Below, piece after piece: positions 1-9,028 of a DNA stretch of 57,085 bases. The notes beneath the pieces are model-generated. The model worked only from the letters and a program-made list of their open reading frames with translations. It did no database searches and had not been told where the DNA came from. Every line of letters starts with the position of its first letter. Within the stretch, counting starts at the first letter, position 1. Made by a program: the position numbers and the translations under genes. Source of the stretch: Corynebacterium pilosum DSM 20521 = CIP 103422 (GTDB lineage: Bacteria > Actinomycetota > Actinomycetes > Mycobacteriales > Mycobacteriaceae); NCBI RefSeq assembly GCF_000373805.1, contig NZ_KB892450.1, positions 132,515-189,599 of the forward strand. Direction: 5' to 3'.

Positions 1-418
1 CGCGAATAGGTGTGGTCCATACTGTTGGACTGTGCTCTGCGAGTTGCTGGCGGGTGATGCGGTGGCCTTCGGAGCATTCGGCAAAGGTGGATACGGTGAT
101 GTTGATGCGGGCGACCTCAAAACCCGTCATGCGGTAGACGTGCTCGCTGACCGTTTCGCGCACGCGCTCCACGATTGCGCGAGCCGGGGCAGGGAACTGG
201 AGTGCTAGCTCTGCGTCAAAAGACACCTTCTTGCAGGGCCGGTCCATAATCGCCACATACTTCGGAAGCCGGCTGCCGGCCAGTCCCGCAAGTTTCGCGT
301 CGCGTGTGATGGCACCGGGGACGGTCTCGGTGGCAACCACGGCAATCTTTTCGAAGATGCGCTCGGCGATACGGGTGGTGTGTTCGTCGTGAAGCTGTTC
401 GTTCTCGGGCGTACTCAT
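1..418 (-). CDS. Asp23/Gls24-like envelope protein (partial, C-terminus off window)
   Basis: The frame opens with ATG at 418 and stays open to base 1, so about 139 N-terminal residues are visible. After a short polar start the protein carries the alternating strand/helix pattern of the Asp23/Gls24 (alkaline shock) fold, with segments such as KIAVVATETVPGA and ERVRETVSEHVYRMTGFEV. In Gram-positives these proteins are linked to cell-envelope stress; the exact role in corynebacteria is unclear. Its ATG overlaps the TGA of the upstream small membrane gene by 4 bp (ATGA), implying translational coupling and one operon with the next three genes. Family call is from fold pattern and context. Confidence 0.6.
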   Translation of the reverse strand, partial: MSTPENEQLHDEHTTRIAERIFEKIAVVATETVPGAITRDAKLAGLAGSRLPKYVAIMDRPCKKVSFDAELALQFPAPARAIVERVRETVSEHVYRMTGFEVARINITVSTFAECSEGHRITRQQLAEHSPTVWTTPIR

Positions 419-618
419 GAGCTACGACCTTTACCGGAAAGCGTGCTGATCATCTCTGCGACGTCCAGTTTGCCGTCGAGTTGGGCGCCGACGACGCCAC
501 CGATCGCGCCGAATAGCAGGACCCACAGGGGCCCGGACCAGCCGCCGATAATGACGGAAAAGGCCAGCACTACGCCGATGACAATGCCGAGTAGCGTCTT
601 GTTCTCAAAGTTTTTCAT
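415..618 (-). CDS. Small two-helix membrane protein, DUF2273-like
   Basis: A 67-residue protein with two hydrophobic segments (about residues 9-25 and 30-45), a short GG-containing turn and a polar tail. This matches the small DUF2273 membrane proteins that accompany Asp23/Gls24 genes, where such proteins may anchor the shock protein to the membrane. Start and stop overlap the neighbours by 4 bp on both sides (ATGA at 615-618 and 415-418), so the gene is locked into the operon. The function is inferred only from size, topology and neighbours. Confidence 0.65.
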   Translation of the reverse strand: MKNFENKTLLGIVIGVVLAFSVIIGGWSGPLWVLLFGAIGGVVGAQLDGKLDVAEMISTLSGKGRSS

Positions 619-959
619 AGCTGCCTCTTTGTTTCATTATCAGGCCCGGAAGCGCCCTGCGAGCTGGAGATGACATCGCCGATGGTCACGTCCACCACGT
701 TCAACCCAGTGGCGCTGCGGACGGCATGGCGTACGGCCTCGGCAACGTCATACACGTTGCGTCCGGCATCGACATCCACCACTACGTGGGCTTCCAAGCC
801 TTCCTCGCCGTCGCGCGACAGCGGCTTGAGGCCAACCACCCGCTCATTGGGGTAGAGCAACGCCACTTCGCCGTAGCGCCCGGGGTGCATGGCGGCTACA
901 CCGTCAATAGCCAGAACGGCCGCCTGGGCGAAGGTTGCATCGTCGATATCAATCATCAT
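615..959 (-). CDS. Asp23/Gls24-like protein (114 aa)
   Basis: Short acidic protein beginning MMIDIDDATF, with a VNVYDVAE-like helix and a C-terminal VVDVTIGDVI strand, as in Asp23/Gls24 domains. It has no signal peptide or membrane segment, so it is probably cytoplasmic and membrane-associated through its small partner. The start lies 9 bp after the stop of the larger Asp23 gene upstream. The second ATG (956) is an equally possible start because no strong ribosome binding site separates them. It is one of three related proteins in the operon, the most divergent of them. Confidence 0.55.
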   Translation of the reverse strand: MMIDIDDATFAQAAVLAIDGVAAMHPGRYGEVALLYPNERVVGLKPLSRDGEEGLEAHVVVDVDAGRNVYDVAEAVRHAVRSATGLNVVDVTIGDVISSSQGASGPDNETKRQL

Positions 960-968
960 CTGTGGGGA

Positions 969-1433
969 TTACTGTTCTACCTGCTTGTAGTCCTCGCCGT
1001 TGTCATCCAGGTTCGGCAGGTGGACGTCATGGACGGTCACATCGACCTTGTCGACGATCAACCCGGTCATCCGAGTAATCGCCGTCATGATGTTCTGGCG
1101 GATCGCCTGTGCCAGCTCGTGGATAGCCACACCGTACTCAGCGATGATCGCAACACCCACGGAGACGTGTCCCTCAACCACCTCGACGGTGACGCCCTGC
1201 TGGACATTCGAGGACGCGGTCAGGGATTCGCGGATCGCGCCCACCATGCGTGCGGCGCCGCCACCGAGGTTGTAGACGCCGGAGACCTCGCGCGCAGCCA
1301 GGCCAGCGATCTTGCCCACCACGGTGTCCTCAATGATGGTGGTGCCGTATTCCGTCACAAGGTTGAGGTTGGGCTCGCGCGGCGGGGTAGGGTCCTTGGG
1401 TGTTGGGGTATCGGGGGTAGTGGACGAAGTCAT
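969..1433 (-). CDS. Asp23/Gls24 family envelope stress response protein
   Basis: Best conserved Asp23/Gls24 member here: 154 residues, with a proline/threonine-rich N-terminus (about 25 residues) then IEDTVVGKIAGLAAREVSGV, the diagnostic beginning of the domain, and VDVTVHDVHLP near the end. The ATG at 1433 is preceded by AAAGG at suitable distance; the longer frame upstream to 1496 lacks family similarity. First gene of a four-gene minus-strand operon. The family is abundant and tied to envelope homeostasis in Firmicutes; the actinobacterial role is less studied. Confidence 0.75.
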   Translation of the reverse strand: MTSSTTPDTPTPKDPTPPREPNLNLVTEYGTTIIEDTVVGKIAGLAAREVSGVYNLGGGAARMVGAIRESLTASSNVQQGVTVEVVEGHVSVGVAIIAEYGVAIHELAQAIRQNIMTAITRMTGLIVDKVDVTVHDVHLPNLDDNGEDYKQVEQ

Positions 1434-2129
1434 GAGTAACCTTTCAATACGCTCAAACTGTGAACTCAGTCTCTGAATGCGTGGGGTTGGGTGCACTTTC
1501 GGCGTGCCATGTGTCGTCGAAAAGCCCGCTCAACCGCGAAACGCATCGATAGCACTAACTCTACAGAAATTGCTCGCGCACGTTATTTGTCTTTTCGGGT
1601 CAAAGCATGCTTTAATACACAGGTTGCTTTAACAACGCCGAACGCGTTCATAGCAGACATGCTGTGAGGTATTCGGTGCTGGTGAGGCGAACATGACACC
1701 TTTGCACAGGCAATCGACGTAAGGCGGGAACCTGACGAAGGCTCCGAGATCGGGTACAGGCCAATGGGCACTTCCGAGACCGGGGACCGGAGAAGGGGCA
1801 TGGCAAATAAACAGCGGCAGTACGTAAGGCACACGCTTTCTATCTCCTGGGAAACCTGGGGGCAGAACGTTTCCTTCCGAGTCTGACATCCCGCGCTCGA
1901 CGCTTATCGACGAGCACGTGGCGGCAGCACTGATTGGCGCGCGTTTATTCGCCCGCTCCAGTTATCTACCGGGTCGTGTCAAGACAGTCATCAAGAATAA
2001 GACACTGGCGTTGGAGCCGTGGCCTAGTCCCGGACAACGTTATAGAGAAATCGAGAAGCTAAACCGCTTCACCTACGTCTCACCCAGGTGGGACGCAGTA
2101 AGTGGAGCGGATGCGAGGAAGAGGAAAGC
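1434..2129. other. Divergent intergenic region upstream of the S10 operon
   Basis: About 700 bp without a convincing gene. It must hold the promoters of the leftward Asp23 operon and of the rightward S10 operon. Seen: an AT-rich stretch at 1565-1635; an imperfect repeat CCGAGATCGGGTACAGG (from about 1743) and CCGAGACCGGGGACCGG (from about 1773); a perfect CGCTTNNCGACGA element at 1901-1913; and a TATAGA hexamer at 2041 that could be a -10 box for rpsJ, though no good -35 lies 16-18 bp before it. Short open frames here have no codon pattern like the neighbours. Confidence 0.5.
1901..1913 (+). repeat. CGCTTNNCGACGA element (spacer AT), upstream of S10 operon
   Basis: Perfect copy in the long intergenic region, about 215 bp upstream of rpsJ. 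Confidence 0.78.
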
Positions 2130-2435
2130 GTGGCGGGACAAAAGATCCGCATTCGGCTGAAGGCCTACGACCACGAAGCCATCGACGCATCTGCAAAGAA
2201 GATCGTCGAAACGGTCACCCGCACGGGTGCACGTGTCGTTGGACCTGTGCCATTGCCAACCGAAAAGAACGTATGGGCCGTTATTCGTTCTCCACACAAA
2301 TACAAGGACTCTCGCGAGCACTTCGAGATGCGCACTCACAAGCGCCTGATCGACATCCTCGACCCAACCCCGAAGACCGTTGACGCTCTGATGCGCATCG
2401 ATCTTCCGGCTAGCGTCGACGTGAACATTCAGTAA
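2130..2435 (+). CDS. rpsJ: 30S ribosomal protein S10
   Basis: 101 residues, nearly identical to mycobacterial S10 ([19 protein letters not shown] at the start, [11 protein letters not shown] at the end). The start is GTG at 2130 after a purine-rich GAGGAAAG; a longer GTG frame from 2088 adds 14 residues with no family support. S10 sits in the 30S head and, as NusE, also takes part in antitermination. First gene of the S10 operon. Confidence 0.97.
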   Translation: MAGQKIRIRLKAYDHEAIDASAKKIVETVTRTGARVVGPVPLPTEKNVWAVIRSPHKYKDSREHFEMRTHKRLIDILDPTPKTVDALMRIDLPASVDVNIQ

Positions 2436-2474
2436 TCGCTGATCCCCGAAGACTTTTGTAGCGGAGAACAAACA

Positions 2475-3131
2475 ATGACTAACACAGAGATCAAGGGCAT
2501 TCTGGGCAAAAAGCTCGGCATGACTCAGATCTTCGACGACGAAAACCGTGTTATCCCGGTGACCGTCGTGGAAGCTGGGCCGTGCGTGGTTACCCAGATT
2601 CGCACCGAAGAAGTTGATGGCTACAACGCCATCCAGATCGCCTACGGCGAGATCGATCCCCGTAAGGCAAACAAGCCAGCAGCTGGCCACTTCAAGAAGG
2701 CAGGCGTGACCCCACGCCGCTACGTCGCAGAGCTTCGCATGGACGATGTCTCTGGCTACGAGCTTGGCCAGGAATTCACCGTGGATATCTTCGAGGGCGA
2801 GTCCTTCGTTGACGTCACCGGTATCACCAAGGGCCACGGCTTCGCAGGCGCTATGAAGCGTCACGGCTTTGCCGGCCAGGGTGCTGCACACGGTAACCAG
2901 GCGGCACACCGCCGCGTTGGTTCCATCGGCCAGTCCGCAACCCCAGGACGTGTGTTCAAAGGTAAGCGCATGGCAGGCCGCATGGGTGGGAACAAGGTGA
3001 CCACCCAGAACCTGAAGATTCAGAAGATCGACGGTGAATCCAACCTGATCCTCATCAAGGGTGCTATCCCTGGTGCTAAGGGCAGCGTTGTTACCGTCAA
3101 GACCGCAGTGAAGGGCGGTGCTCACGCATGA
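2475..3131 (+). CDS. rplC: 50S ribosomal protein L3
   Basis: 218 residues, usual length. Contains [13 protein letters not shown] at the N-terminus and the central [13 protein letters not shown] loop that reaches toward the peptidyl transferase centre in L3. A ribosome binding site (GGAG) precedes the ATG. The stop overlaps the rplD start as ATGA, so the two are translationally coupled. An early assembly protein of the large subunit. Confidence 0.97.
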   Translation: MTNTEIKGILGKKLGMTQIFDDENRVIPVTVVEAGPCVVTQIRTEEVDGYNAIQIAYGEIDPRKANKPAAGHFKKAGVTPRRYVAELRMDDVSGYELGQEFTVDIFEGESFVDVTGITKGHGFAGAMKRHGFAGQGAAHGNQAAHRRVGSIGQSATPGRVFKGKRMAGRMGGNKVTTQNLKIQKIDGESNLILIKGAIPGAKGSVVTVKTAVKGGAHA

Positions 3132-3793
3132 CCAACCTGACTCTTGACGTCCACACCGCTGACGGAAAGACCAATGGAACCGTTGAGCTTCCGGCAGAAC
3201 TGTTCGACCGCGAAGCTTCCATCCCGCTGATGCACCAAGTTGTCACCGCACAGCTTGCTGCAGCGCGCCAGGGTACTCACAAGGTGAAGACCCGCGCAGA
3301 GGTACGTGGCGGCGGCCGCAAGCCGTACCGCCAGAAGGGTACGGGTCGCGCCCGCCAGGGCTCGATCCGTGCACCTCAGTTCACCGGCGGCGGCATCGTT
3401 CACGGACCAGTGCCACGCGATTACTCGCAGCGCACCCCGAAGAAGATGATTAAGGCTGCTTTGGCTGGTGCTCTGACCGACCGCGCCCGCAACGCACGTA
3501 TCCACGTGGTTGAGGAGCTCGTCCCAGGCCAGAAGCCATCCACCAAGGAAGCTCGCGCATTCATCGAGCGTCTGACGGACCGTAAGAATGTTCTGCTGGT
3601 CGTCGGCCGCGAGGACGTAAACTCTCGTCGCAGCGCAAACAACCTGCCGAACGTTCACATCCTCGAGCCAACGCAGCTGAACACCTACGACGTCCTCAAG
3701 TCGGACGATGTCGTGTTCTCCGTCGAGGCTCTGCACACCCTGTCCCAGCGCTCCGGTGCTGCACAGGATGAGAAGGTCAAGGAGGCGAACTAA
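3128..3793 (+). CDS. rplD: 50S ribosomal protein L4
   Basis: 221 residues. Shows the basic internal extension [19 protein letters not shown], which lines the exit tunnel in L4 proteins. Coupled to rplC by a 4-bp ATGA overlap and to rplW by TAATG. In Escherichia coli L4 represses its own operon; whether this holds in actinobacteria cannot be read from the sequence. Confidence 0.97.
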   Translation: MTNLTLDVHTADGKTNGTVELPAELFDREASIPLMHQVVTAQLAAARQGTHKVKTRAEVRGGGRKPYRQKGTGRARQGSIRAPQFTGGGIVHGPVPRDYSQRTPKKMIKAALAGALTDRARNARIHVVEELVPGQKPSTKEARAFIERLTDRKNVLLVVGREDVNSRRSANNLPNVHILEPTQLNTYDVLKSDDVVFSVEALHTLSQRSGAAQDEKVKEAN

Positions 3794-4095
3794 TGGCTAA
3801 GACCGTTAACCCACGCGACATCATCATCGCACCAGTGCTGTCTGAGAAGACCTACGCACTGATGGAGCAGGACACCTACACCTTCCTGGTGGACCGTTCT
3901 GCAAACAAGACCCAGATCAAGATTGCCGTGGAGGACATCTTCGGCGTCTCGGTGGCGTCCGTGAACACCGTCAACCGCGAGGGAAAGCGCAAGCGCTCCC
4001 GCACCGGTTTCGGTAAGCGCAACGACACCAAGCGCGCATATGTTACTCTCCGCGATGGCAGCGACTCCATCGATATCTTCGGCGGCAACCTCTAA
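3793..4095 (+). CDS. rplW: 50S ribosomal protein L23
   Basis: 100 residues, with [14 protein letters not shown] at the N-terminus as in other L23 proteins. L23 lies at the tunnel exit and is a docking site for trigger factor and SRP. The ATG shares one base with the rplD stop (TAATG). Confidence 0.96.
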   Translation: MAKTVNPRDIIIAPVLSEKTYALMEQDTYTFLVDRSANKTQIKIAVEDIFGVSVASVNTVNREGKRKRSRTGFGKRNDTKRAYVTLRDGSDSIDIFGGNL

Positions 4096-4128
4096 GCCCG
4101 CCCAAGACTTCGAAGTAAAGGACATATT

Positions 4129-4965
4129 ATGGCTATTCGTAAGTACAAGCCGACAACCCCGGGTCGCCGTGCCAGCTCCGTTTCCGAGTTCAGCGAAATC
4201 ACTCGCTCCACTCCGGAACGCACCCTGCTGGCTCCGCTCCCGAAGAAGGCTGGCCGCAACAAAAAGGGCCACATCACTACCCGTCACCGCGGCGGCGGCC
4301 ACAAGCGTCGCTACCGCATCATCGACTTCCGTCGTAATGACAAGGACGGCGTAGAGGCAAAGGTCGCTCACATCGAGTACGACCCGAACCGCACCGCAAA
4401 CATTGCACTGCTGCACTACTTTGATGGCGAGAAGCGTTACATCATCGCACCAAAGGGCCTGAAGCAGGGCATGATTCTCGAATCCGGTCCAAACGCAGAC
4501 ATCAAGGTGGGCAACAACCTGCCACTGCGCAACATCCCGACCGGTACCACCATCCACGCAGTGGAGCTGAAGCCAGGCGCAGGTGCAAAGCTCGCACGCT
4601 CCGCCGGCGCTTCGATCCAGCTGCTGGGTAAGGAAGGCACCTACGCTGTTCTGCGTATGCCATCCTCCGAAATCCGCCGCGTGGACATCCGCTGCCGCGC
4701 CACCATCGGTGAGGTCGGCAACGCTGACCAGATCAACATCCGCTGGGGTAAGGCTGGCCGTATGCGCTGGAAGGGTTGGCGCCCAACGGTCCGCGGTGTC
4801 GTTATGAACCCTGTGGATCACCCACACGGTGGTGGTGAAGGTAAGACTTCCGGTGGTCGTCACCCAGTGTCCCCTTGGGGCCAGAAGGAAGTTCGTACCC
4901 GCAAGCCAAACCGTTATTCCAACAACATGATTGTTCGTCGTCGTCGTTCGAACAAGAGCCGCTAA
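4129..4965 (+). CDS. rplB: 50S ribosomal protein L2
   Basis: 278 residues, full length. Carries [12 protein letters not shown], the rRNA-binding region, and near the C-terminus [15 protein letters not shown] with the conserved histidine of L2 required for peptidyl transferase activity. Preceded by AAAGGA. Highly conserved and strongly codon-biased like the rest of the operon. Confidence 0.98.
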   Translation: MAIRKYKPTTPGRRASSVSEFSEITRSTPERTLLAPLPKKAGRNKKGHITTRHRGGGHKRRYRIIDFRRNDKDGVEAKVAHIEYDPNRTANIALLHYFDGEKRYIIAPKGLKQGMILESGPNADIKVGNNLPLRNIPTGTTIHAVELKPGAGAKLARSAGASIQLLGKEGTYAVLRMPSSEIRRVDIRCRATIGEVGNADQINIRWGKAGRMRWKGWRPTVRGVVMNPVDHPHGGGEGKTSGGRHPVSPWGQKEVRTRKPNRYSNNMIVRRRRSNKSR

Positions 4966-4981
4966 GAGGAGGTAAACAGAC

Positions 4982-5257
4982 ATGCCACGCAGCCTAAAGA
5001 AGGGCCCGTTCGTCGATGAGCACCTCCTCAACAAGGTTGATGCTCAGAACGAGAAGAACACCAAGCAGGTCATCAAGACCTGGTCTCGCCGTTCGACCAT
5101 TCTCCCTGACTTCATTGGCCACACTTTCGCCGTCCACGACGGCCGCAAGCACGTGCCAGTGTTCGTCGATGAGTCCATGGTCGGCCACAAGCTCGGCGAG
5201 TTTGCACCAACAAAGACCTTTAAGGGTCACGTCAAGGACCAGAAGGGACGTCGATAA
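4982..5257 (+). CDS. rpsS: 30S ribosomal protein S19
   Basis: 91 residues starting [15 protein letters not shown], the S19 signature. A very strong ribosome binding site (AGAGGAGGT) precedes the ATG. S19 sits in the 30S head near the A site. Its stop codon region (CGTCGATAAGCG, 5249-5260) is a one-base variant of the 13-bp repeat described elsewhere. Confidence 0.97.
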   Translation: MPRSLKKGPFVDEHLLNKVDAQNEKNTKQVIKTWSRRSTILPDFIGHTFAVHDGRKHVPVFVDESMVGHKLGEFAPTKTFKGHVKDQKGRR

Positions 5258-5260
5258 GCG

Positions 5261-5632
5261 ATGAGTGACACCATCACCTCCGCAAGCGCGACGGCCAAGT
5301 ACGTCCGCATCTCTCAGATGAAGGTCAACCGAGTTTTGGATCTCGTCCGCGGCAAGTCCGTGTCCGAGGCCCTGGCTATCCTGAAGTACGCACCACAGGG
5401 CGCAGCAAAGCCTGTCGCTAAGGTCGTCGCTTCGGCAGCAGCCAACGCCGAGAACAACTTCGGCCTGGACCCACGCACCCTCGTCGTATCCGAGTGCTAC
5501 GCGACCGAAGGCCCAACCATGCGCCGCTACCAGCCGCGTGCACAGGGCCGCGCCTTCCAGATCCGTAAGCGCACCTCCCACATCACTGTTGTCGTCGCGT
5601 CGGAAGACGCAGCCAAGGAAGGGGCTAAGTAA
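5261..5632 (+). CDS. rplV: 50S ribosomal protein L22
   Basis: 123 residues with [20 protein letters not shown] and the C-terminal hairpin loop region [20 protein letters not shown] that reaches into the exit tunnel. It begins 3 bp after the rpsS stop, and its stop overlaps rpsC as TAATG. Confidence 0.97.
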   Translation: MSDTITSASATAKYVRISQMKVNRVLDLVRGKSVSEALAILKYAPQGAAKPVAKVVASAAANAENNFGLDPRTLVVSECYATEGPTMRRYQPRAQGRAFQIRKRTSHITVVVASEDAAKEGAK

Positions 5633-6375
5633 TGGGTCAGAAAATCCACCCACACGGCCTACGGTTGGGAATTACCGCAGACTGGAAGTCCCACTGGTAC
5701 GCCGACAAGAACTACTCTGAGTACGTCGCTGAAGACATCAAGATCCGCGAGTTCCTGTCCACTGGACTGGACCGCGCAGGTATCGCTGATGTTGTCATCG
5801 AGCGCACTCGTGACCGTGTCCGCGTTGACATTCACACCGCCCGCCCGGGCATCGTGATTGGCCGCCGTGGCTCCGAGGCTGACCGCATCCGCCGTGAGCT
5901 GGAGAAGCTCACTGGCAAGATGGTTGCGCTGAACATCCTCGAGGTCAAGAACGTCGACGCCAACGCTAACCTCGTTGCGCAGTCGATCGCTGAGCAGCTG
6001 GTCAACCGTGTCGCATTCCGTCGTGCAATGCGCAAGTCGATCCAGTCCGCTATGCGTCAGCCACAGGTCAAGGGCATCAAGGTGCTCTGCTCCGGCCGTC
6101 TCGGTGGCGCAGAAATGTCCCGCGTTGAGCGTTACCACGAAGGCCGCGTTCCACTGCACACCCTGCGTGCAGAGATCGACTACGGCTTCGCAGAGGCTCA
6201 CACCACCTTCGGCCGCATCGGCGTGAAGGTCTGGATCTACAAGGGCGACGTCGTTGGCGGCGTCCGTGAGTCCGAACTCAACGCACCGAACAATGAGCGT
6301 CGTGGCCGTGGCGATCGTCGCCCACGCCGCGGTGGCCAGCGCCGTCAGCGCGCTGAGCAGAAGAAGGAGGCATAA
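5632..6375 (+). CDS. rpsC: 30S ribosomal protein S3
   Basis: 247 residues with the KH domain motif [16 protein letters not shown] and the C-terminal S3 domain. S3 helps form the mRNA entry tunnel. It ends in a basic tail (about 25 residues of R, G and Q), a common actinobacterial feature. Start shares one base with the rplV stop. Confidence 0.97.
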   Translation: MGQKIHPHGLRLGITADWKSHWYADKNYSEYVAEDIKIREFLSTGLDRAGIADVVIERTRDRVRVDIHTARPGIVIGRRGSEADRIRRELEKLTGKMVALNILEVKNVDANANLVAQSIAEQLVNRVAFRRAMRKSIQSAMRQPQVKGIKVLCSGRLGGAEMSRVERYHEGRVPLHTLRAEIDYGFAEAHTTFGRIGVKVWIYKGDVVGGVRESELNAPNNERRGRGDRRPRRGGQRRQRAEQKKEA

Positions 6376-6380
6376 ACCTT

Positions 6381-6797
6381 ATGCTTATCCCTAAGCGCGT
6401 TAAGTACCGTCGCCAGCACCGTCCGACCCGTTCGGGCGTGTCCAAGGGCGGTAACAAGATTCAGTTCGGTGACTACGCAATCCAGGCTCTGGAGCCTGCA
6501 TACGTCACCAACCGTCAGATCGAGGCCGGCCGTATTGCGATCAACCGCCACGTCAAGCGTGGTGGCAAGGTCTGGATCACGATCTTCCCGGACCGTCCAC
6601 TGACCCAGAAGCCACTCGGCGTTCGTATGGGTTCCGGTAAGGGCCCTGTCGAGAAGTGGGTTGCCAACGTCAAGCCTGGCCGCATCCTGTTTGAGATGTC
6701 CTACCCAGATGACAGCGTTGCAGTGGAAGCACTGCGCCGCGCAGCTCAGAAGCTGCCGATGAAGGTCCGCATCATTTCGAAGGAGGACCAGTACTAA
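6381..6797 (+). CDS. rplP: 50S ribosomal protein L16
   Basis: 138 residues; [15 protein letters not shown] start and [14 protein letters not shown] core identify L16, which contacts the A-site tRNA and 5S rRNA region. The stop overlaps the rpmC start (TAATG). Confidence 0.97.
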   Translation: MLIPKRVKYRRQHRPTRSGVSKGGNKIQFGDYAIQALEPAYVTNRQIEAGRIAINRHVKRGGKVWITIFPDRPLTQKPLGVRMGSGKGPVEKWVANVKPGRILFEMSYPDDSVAVEALRRAAQKLPMKVRIISKEDQY

Positions 6798-7027
6798 TGG
6801 CTGCAGGAACCCCCGCACACGAATTCCGCGAGCTGTCCAACGACGAGCTCAACGAGCGTCTGGCAGAGGCAAAGGAAGAGCTGTTCAACCTGCGCTTCCA
6901 GCTTGCTACCGGCCAGCTGACCAACAACCGCCGTATCTCCACGGTCAAGCGCGACATCGCACGTATCTACACCGTGCTTCGCGAGCGTGAGCTCGGCCTG
7001 TCCGTCGTCCCGGGAGCTGAGGCTTAG
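6797..7027 (+). CDS. rpmC: 50S ribosomal protein L29
   Basis: 76 residues with the L29 helical hairpin: [19 protein letters not shown], then [21 protein letters not shown]29 borders the tunnel exit beside L23. One-base overlap with rplP. Confidence 0.96.
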   Translation: MAAGTPAHEFRELSNDELNERLAEAKEELFNLRFQLATGQLTNNRRISTVKRDIARIYTVLRERELGLSVVPGAEA

Positions 7028-7029
7028 AT

Positions 7030-7323
7030 ATGAGTGAGGCAAACGTGACTGAAACCACCGAACAGAACGACTCCCAGGGCGCTCGCAAGATTCGCCGTGG
7101 CTACGTCGTCTCCGACAAGATGGACAAGACCATTGTTGTACAGCTGGAGGACCGCAAGTCCCACGCCCTGTACGGCAAGATCATGCGCCAGTCCAAGCGC
7201 GTGAAGGCACACGACGAAGAGAACACCGCCGGCGTCGGCGATATGGTTCGCATTCAGGAGTGCCGCCCGCTGTCCAAGGACAAGCACTTCACCCTGATCG
7301 AGATCGTCGAGAGGGCACGCTAA
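7030..7323 (+). CDS. rpsQ: 30S ribosomal protein S17
   Basis: 97 residues: an acidic N-terminal extension of about 18 residues, then [19 protein letters not shown], the S17 OB-fold start. The annotated ATG at 7030 lies 2 bp after the rpmC stop; a GTG at 7045 is a possible alternative. Last gene of this transcription block, followed by a 13-bp repeat element and a strong terminator. Confidence 0.95.
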   Translation: MSEANVTETTEQNDSQGARKIRRGYVVSDKMDKTIVVQLEDRKSHALYGKIMRQSKRVKAHDEENTAGVGDMVRIQECRPLSKDKHFTLIEIVERAR

Positions 7324-7331
7324 GGACTCGT

Positions 7332-7344
7332 CGCTTGTCGACGA
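7332..7344 (+). repeat. CGCTTNNCGACGA element (spacer GT), rpsQ 3' end
   Basis: Perfect copy of the 13-bp interspersed element, 8 bp after the rpsQ stop and 7 bp before the terminator stem; sense orientation. Confidence 0.8.
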
Positions 7345-7351
7345 CCCCCTG

Positions 7352-7393
7352 AACCCGGCCCATCACCTCATGGAGGTGGTGGGCCGGGTTTTT
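7352..7393 (+). terminator. Intrinsic terminator of the S10 operon
   Basis: An 18-bp stem (AACCCGGCCCATCACCTC and its near-perfect complement, one G-U pair) with a 3-base loop, then TTTTT. It separates rpsQ from the leftward GTPase genes, showing that rplN is transcribed from its own promoter. Confidence 0.92.
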
Positions 7394-7426
7394 GCGTTGC
7401 CTCACGCTTGTGCCGATTGTGGTGGG

Positions 7427-9028
7427 TTAACCGCGGTTTCCGGCGGCGGTCCTGATGGCATCGTGGAACTGCAGGTATTCCTCGCGCACCGCTGTCAGAG
7501 GGGCAACAACTTGGTCCTCGGACATGGCGGCGACGTTGTTGCGCAGTGCGCGGCGCGTGCGCCTTTTGATCCCGGAGCCGATCACACCGCCGAACACGGC
7601 TGATACGAGGCCTAACACAATGCCTAGCAGCAACCCACCCAAGATCAGCAAGGTGGGGATGGGCCAGCCTTCAACATCGGGAACCAGATCAGGGCCCAAG
7701 AGCGGGTCGAGGGCCCCGGGGATAAAGGCCACGGCCAGATACCACAGCACGCCAACCAGGGCGGCGAGCAGCGCGAGCCACTGGATCACGGTGAGCAGGC
7801 CCCACGCCTTCGACGGTTGGGCGGGCAGCCGGGTGCCGGCGACCACGCGGTCGAGGTGCGAGGGCATCTCGTCGTTAATGTCCTCTGCCTTGTCAGCGAC
7901 AGAGGATGCCCAGGCGCCGGGCAGTCCCTCGGCAACGGCGGCGGCGTAGCCTCGCACGCCCTTATTGGCGACAGCTCGGCTGGAGGCATCCAGTTCCGGC
8001 CGCGAGGTGCGGTGCACACCGAGCTCGTCGGCCTCGTCGCGAAGCCCCATGCGGCGCAGGGGATCGGGGCGCAGTTTAGTGATCCAGGAGGTCAGCAGCC
8101 AGCCGGTGCGTTCGCCGAGGCGCTTGCGGTAGGCCTTCGCGGTGGCGTCGCTGATGAAGTCGGCACCTGCGGCCTGGGTGAGGATCGTGTCCATCTCCCG
8201 CTTAGCGGATCTGGGCACCGTCTTGGTGGCCGCGCTGGACACCCAGGGTTGGGCTACGGATTCCAGGTTGGCTTCGATGCGCTTGGTCTGGGCCGAGTGG
8301 GCGGCGGCGACGCGCGCGATGGCGTTGCGGACCTCGTCGACACCCGTGCCAGTCTTCGCGGAAACCGGAATGACCGTGACCTTCTTCAAACCGTCCTCGC
8401 GCAACAGCTCCCCGAAGGAGTCTGCGACGACCTTCTGGTCTTCGGGCTTGAGCAGGTCCGCCTTATTCAGTACCGCCAGGGTCACCGCGGAGTGGGCCGC
8501 GTGCGGGCGGATGAAGTGGTCGTGGATCACGCTGTCAGCATACTTTTCTGGGTCGGCCACCCACACCAGCACATCGACCTGCCCGGCCAGGCGGGTCGTG
8601 ATTTCCCGGTGGACCGGTTCCACCGAGTCGAAGTCCGGCAGGTCCAACAGGATCAACGGACCCGCGCCAGGGGCGAACTCCCCTTCACGGTTGCGGCGAT
8701 CCTCCACCTCCAACCAGTCCAACAGTTCCTCTGAACCGCGCGGCTCCCAGACTGCGGCCAGTGGGGAAGAGGTGGTGGGCCGGCGCGCCGCAGCCTTGCC
8801 TAGGGCTTCGCCAACGACCGCGTTGAACAGGGACGTCTTGCCCGAACCGGTGGCCCCGAAGAAGCCGACCACGGTGTGTTCGGCAGATAGCGCGCGTCGT
8901 TCGGCGCCGGACTGCGCCACGGATTCCAAACGGTTGAGCTCGGCTGGCGTGAGGTAGCCTTCGCCTAATTCCACCGCGCGGTCAAGTGCGGCGAGCCGCT
9001 CGTTCAAGGTGGGTGCGGATTTAAACAT
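7427..9028 (-). CDS. Membrane-anchored dynamin/Era-like GTPase (distal of pair)
   Basis: 533 residues. G1 loop GATGSGKT (residues 58-65), G3 DLPDFD (129-134) and G4 NKAD (188-191) define a TRAFAC-class GTPase. The long C-terminal half is helical and has two hydrophobic segments (about 411-435 and 457-485) before a basic tail, so it should sit on the inner membrane. The ATG at 9028 overlaps the end of the upstream GTPase gene by 8 bp; longer in-frame upstream sequence is only overlap. Tandem GTPase pairs with membrane hairpins resemble bacterial dynamin-like proteins, but no function is assigned from sequence. Confidence 0.8.
   Translation of the reverse strand: MFKSAPTLNERLAALDRAVELGEGYLTPAELNRLESVAQSGAERRALSAEHTVVGFFGATGSGKTSLFNAVVGEALGKAAARRPTTSSPLAAVWEPRGSEELLDWLEVEDRRNREGEFAPGAGPLILLDLPDFDSVEPVHREITTRLAGQVDVLVWVADPEKYADSVIHDHFIRPHAAHSAVTLAVLNKADLLKPEDQKVVADSFGELLREDGLKKVTVIPVSAKTGTGVDEVRNAIARVAAAHSAQTKRIEANLESVAQPWVSSAATKTVPRSAKREMDTILTQAAGADFISDATAKAYRKRLGERTGWLLTSWITKLRPDPLRRMGLRDEADELGVHRTSRPELDASSRAVANKGVRGYAAAVAEGLPGAWASSVADKAEDINDEMPSHLDRVVAGTRLPAQPSKAWGLLTVIQWLALLAALVGVLWYLAVAFIPGALDPLLGPDLVPDVEGWPIPTLLILGGLLLGIVLGLVSAVFGGVIGSGIKRRTRRALRNNVAAMSEDQVVAPLTAVREEYLQFHDAIRTAAGNRG

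Noticed and set aside
1583..1889. Short open frames on the - strand in the rpsJ upstream region
   Set aside because: Overlap one another in different frames, have no ribosome binding site and an odd composition rich in P, C and H.
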